A stretch of 64,000 nucleotides of DNA from Galdieria partita. Taxonomy: Eukaryota; Rhodophyta; Bangiophyceae; Galdieriales; Galdieriaceae. Location of the stretch: the NCBI GenBank assembly GCA_025991245.1, contig BQMJ01000017.1, forward strand, positions 204,572 through 268,571, given 5' to 3'. Below the pieces are notes generated by a model that was not told where the DNA came from, ran no database searches, and worked only from the letters and a program-made list of their open reading frames with translations. The translations under genes were made by a program, and so were the position numbers. Positions 62,034 through 64,000 of the stretch are shown here, piece after piece. Position 1 is the first letter of the stretch; each line of letters opens with the position of its first letter.

Positions 62034-63448
62034 ACGCAGAAATAGACCACAAGGCAATTCATTTGAACTCTGGCAAAAAAGCGGCACAGTTTGAGAATTC
62101 CTTACATTTACCAGACTGAAAGGAAAAGGTCTTAGTGCAACTAACTCGCTCTCTTTCTCTAATGGAGTGTGATGACCTAGAACATAATAAATTTTCAAAT
62201 GCGGATGTTAGGTGTAGGACAAAGGGAATTTTTTTAACAGGGTTTATCAAGTTTCAACAAAATTCATTACTGTTTTTACCCAAAGTCACATACTATAGGA
62301 AAATATTAACAGGATAAATAAAGGAACGCTCATCCATTACAAGAAAGCTCGAGTACCCTTTACACAACATATAAGGATTTAACAAAGAACAAAGAAAAGA
62401 AAAATGCAAAAAAACATTAAAAATTCCTTTACAACTTGGTCATTGAAAGATGACAAGGTCAAAGTTACCGTTACAACACAAAAGTTACCATTTGAACCGC
62501 TTAAAATTATTAATCAACACATAACAACAGAAAAATGCCTAAACAAAAAAGTGAGACCATTGATTACGAGTAAAATGTAAACATCCTTTTTATGTTTGAA
62601 GCATACTCGCAATAAAACTCAAAAAGAAACAAAACCAAAAAGAGCTCATAAAAAAAGCCACATCGTCATCTTTAAAATACACCTAGAAAATTTGTGACAT
62701 AATTGATTCTCCTAGAAGCAAAAGTAATAGACCGTGATCATTGTTCAAATGAGGATGGTCTGATACAGGACAATAGGAACTCTTTTAATCAGGGTCACTT
62801 AACTTTTATTAAGGCTTACTACTGTTTTAATCCAAAGTCACATACTACAGAAAAATATAAACAGGACAAGTAAAGGAACATTCATCCATTATAAGAAAGC
62901 TCGAATATCCCTTACACAACATATAAAGCTTCAACTAAGAAGAAAAAAAACAGATATGTAATAAAAGCTTTAAAAATTGTTTTACAACTTGATCACTGAA
63001 AGACGACAATGCCAAAGTAACAATTACAACAAAAAAGTTTCCATTTCAACTGCTTAAAATTATAAATCAACACAAAACAACAGAAAAATGCCTAAACAAG
63101 AAAGGGCCTAAACAAAAGAGGGCGACCATTGATTAAAAATAAAATGTAACAGTTCTCTTTACGTTTGCAGCATTCTCGCAATAAAACTGAAATACAAACA
63201 TAACCAAAAAGAGCCCAAAAAAGAAGTCACATCGTTATCTTAAAGATATTCATAAAAAATTTGCGACATAATTGATTATACTAGAAGCAAGGGTAAAAAG
63301 CTAGATAGAATTAAGCGGCTTCTCTAATGTATCCAGAAAAAAAAATTGAGTGACTTGCACAATATATGTAGCCTGGCAGAAGGGAGCATGCATTTTTCTT
63401 TTTTATTCAGATTTTACTGAGGTTTACTATACGATCTACTTATTTTTA
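62034..63448 (+). repeat. Telomere-proximal subrepeats (0.5-0.6 kb)
   Basis: Further copies of the distal part of the 3.1-kb unit: 62034-62650 repeats 57793-58410 (CGCAGAAATAGACCACAAGG through ACCAAAAAGAGCTCATAAAA); 62690-63230 repeats it again from AAAGTCACATACTA onward. 63240-63448 is like the 0.34-kb subrepeat (ATTATACTAGAAGC, GCATTTTTCTTTTTTATTC), running straight into telomeric repeats. Confidence 0.75.
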
Positions 63449-63562
63449 CTATTAGGGTTTATTAGGGAATATTAGGTTTTATTAGGGAATATTAGGGTAA
63501 TATTAGGGAACATTAGGGAATATTAGGGAACATTAGGGAACATTAGGGAACATTAGGGTTTA
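63449..63562 (+). repeat. Variant telomeric repeats at the proximal boundary
   Basis: About 11 imperfect units: mixtures of TTTATTAGGG, AATATTAGGG and AACATTAGGG before the homogeneous array. The variants keep the ATTAGGG core and change the 5' half of the unit. Confidence 0.85.
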
Positions 63563-64000
63563 TTAGGGTTTATTAGGGTTTATTAGGGTTTATTAGGGTT
63601 TATTAGGGTTTATTAGGGTTTATTAGGGTTTATTAGGGTTTATTAGGGTTTATTTAGGGTTTATTAGGGTTTATTAGGGTTTATTAGGGTTTATTAGGGT
63701 TTATTAGGGTTTATTAGGGTTTATTAGGGTTTATTAGGGTTTATTAGGGTTTATTAGGGTTTATTAGGGTTTATTAGGGTTTATTAGGGTTTATTAGGGT
63801 TTATTTAGGGTTATTAGGGTTTATTTAGGGTTTATTAGGGTTTATTTAGGGTTTATTAGGGTTTATTAGGGTTTATTAGGGTTTATTAGGGTTTATTAGG
63901 GTTTATTAGGGTTTATTAGGGTTTATTTAGGGTTTATTAGGGTTTATTTAGGGGTTATTTAGGGTTTATTAGGGTTTATTAGGGTTTATTAGGGTTTATT
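63563..64000 (+). repeat. Telomere, TTTATTAGGG array
   Basis: About 43 head-to-tail copies of a 10-base unit TTTATTAGGG, with occasional 11-base TTTATTTAGGG units and rare slips (TTATTAGGG at about 63806, GGGG near 63952). The G-rich strand runs 5' to 3' toward the window end, as expected for a right chromosome end. Homogeneous to the last base, so the window ends inside the array. Confidence 0.97.

Noticed and set aside
63449-64000. CRISPR-like array of regular short repeats
   Set aside because: Units are contiguous with no spacers and sit at the window end with telomeric strand polarity.

Overview
The window is a eukaryotic nuclear chromosome end. The last ~550 bases are a 10-base telomeric array (TTTATTAGGG) with its G-rich strand running toward base 64000. 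The first ~37 kb is a compact gene field. Genes are split by very short GT-AG introns (mostly 42-61 nt), gaps are often 50-300 bases, and several genes carry plastid- or mitochondrion-type transit peptides. Plastid-lineage genes (an EGY-type protease relative, a three-S1-domain protein, a KDO transferase, a cyanobacterial-like plastid protein) next to peroxisome, COPII and Pol III genes fit a unicellular red alga, most likely Galdieria or a close Cyanidiophyceae relative. This is inferred from gene style, not from a database match.

Gene field, 1-37.2 kb: HAD phosphatase (5' cut by the window), MFS transporter, KDO transferase, malate dehydrogenase, DJ-1 protein, Gfo/Idh/MocA oxidoreductase, UTP15, TMEM161-like membrane protein, PEX3, SEC24, an unrecognised tail-anchored protein, a J-domain membrane protein, CCDC12/Cwf18, an acetate-transporter-family protein, a small hypothetical gene, PNP oxidase, an EGY-like S2P relative, CIA30, a LUC7 with a WW domain, an S1-domain protein, a lysophospholipid acyltransferase, a GGCT-like protein, a plastid-type hypothetical protein and RPC6 (POLR3F). 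I rebuilt most gene models exon by exon; in each complete model the exon lengths sum to a whole number of codons.

Transition, 37.2-51.5 kb: gene-poor. It holds two large paralogous genes on the minus strand. Each has an N-terminal STAND/AAA-like NTPase and a C-terminal restriction-endonuclease-like region resembling the RHS/Crinkler or archaeal-ATPase style. One also has a SAM-like C-terminal domain. Around them lie decayed coding fragments and T-rich diverged repeats.

Subtelomere, 51.5-63.45 kb: AT-rich, with plus-strand A excess and no convincing genes. It is built of diverged repeats: two head-to-tail ~3.1-kb units (55.33-61.44 kb), then 0.3-0.6-kb subunits down to the telomere. Units carry a degenerate telomere-like motif near an equivalent position. 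The telomere starts at about 63449 with a ~110-base block of variant repeats before the homogeneous array.

The genes are ordinary eukaryotic neighbours rather than one pathway. The most unusual content is the subtelomeric NTPase-nuclease pair, the 10-mer telomere with its nested repeats, the LUC7-WW fusion, and an EGY-like gene without its zinc motif that lies in splice-compatible frame with the PNP oxidase gene.
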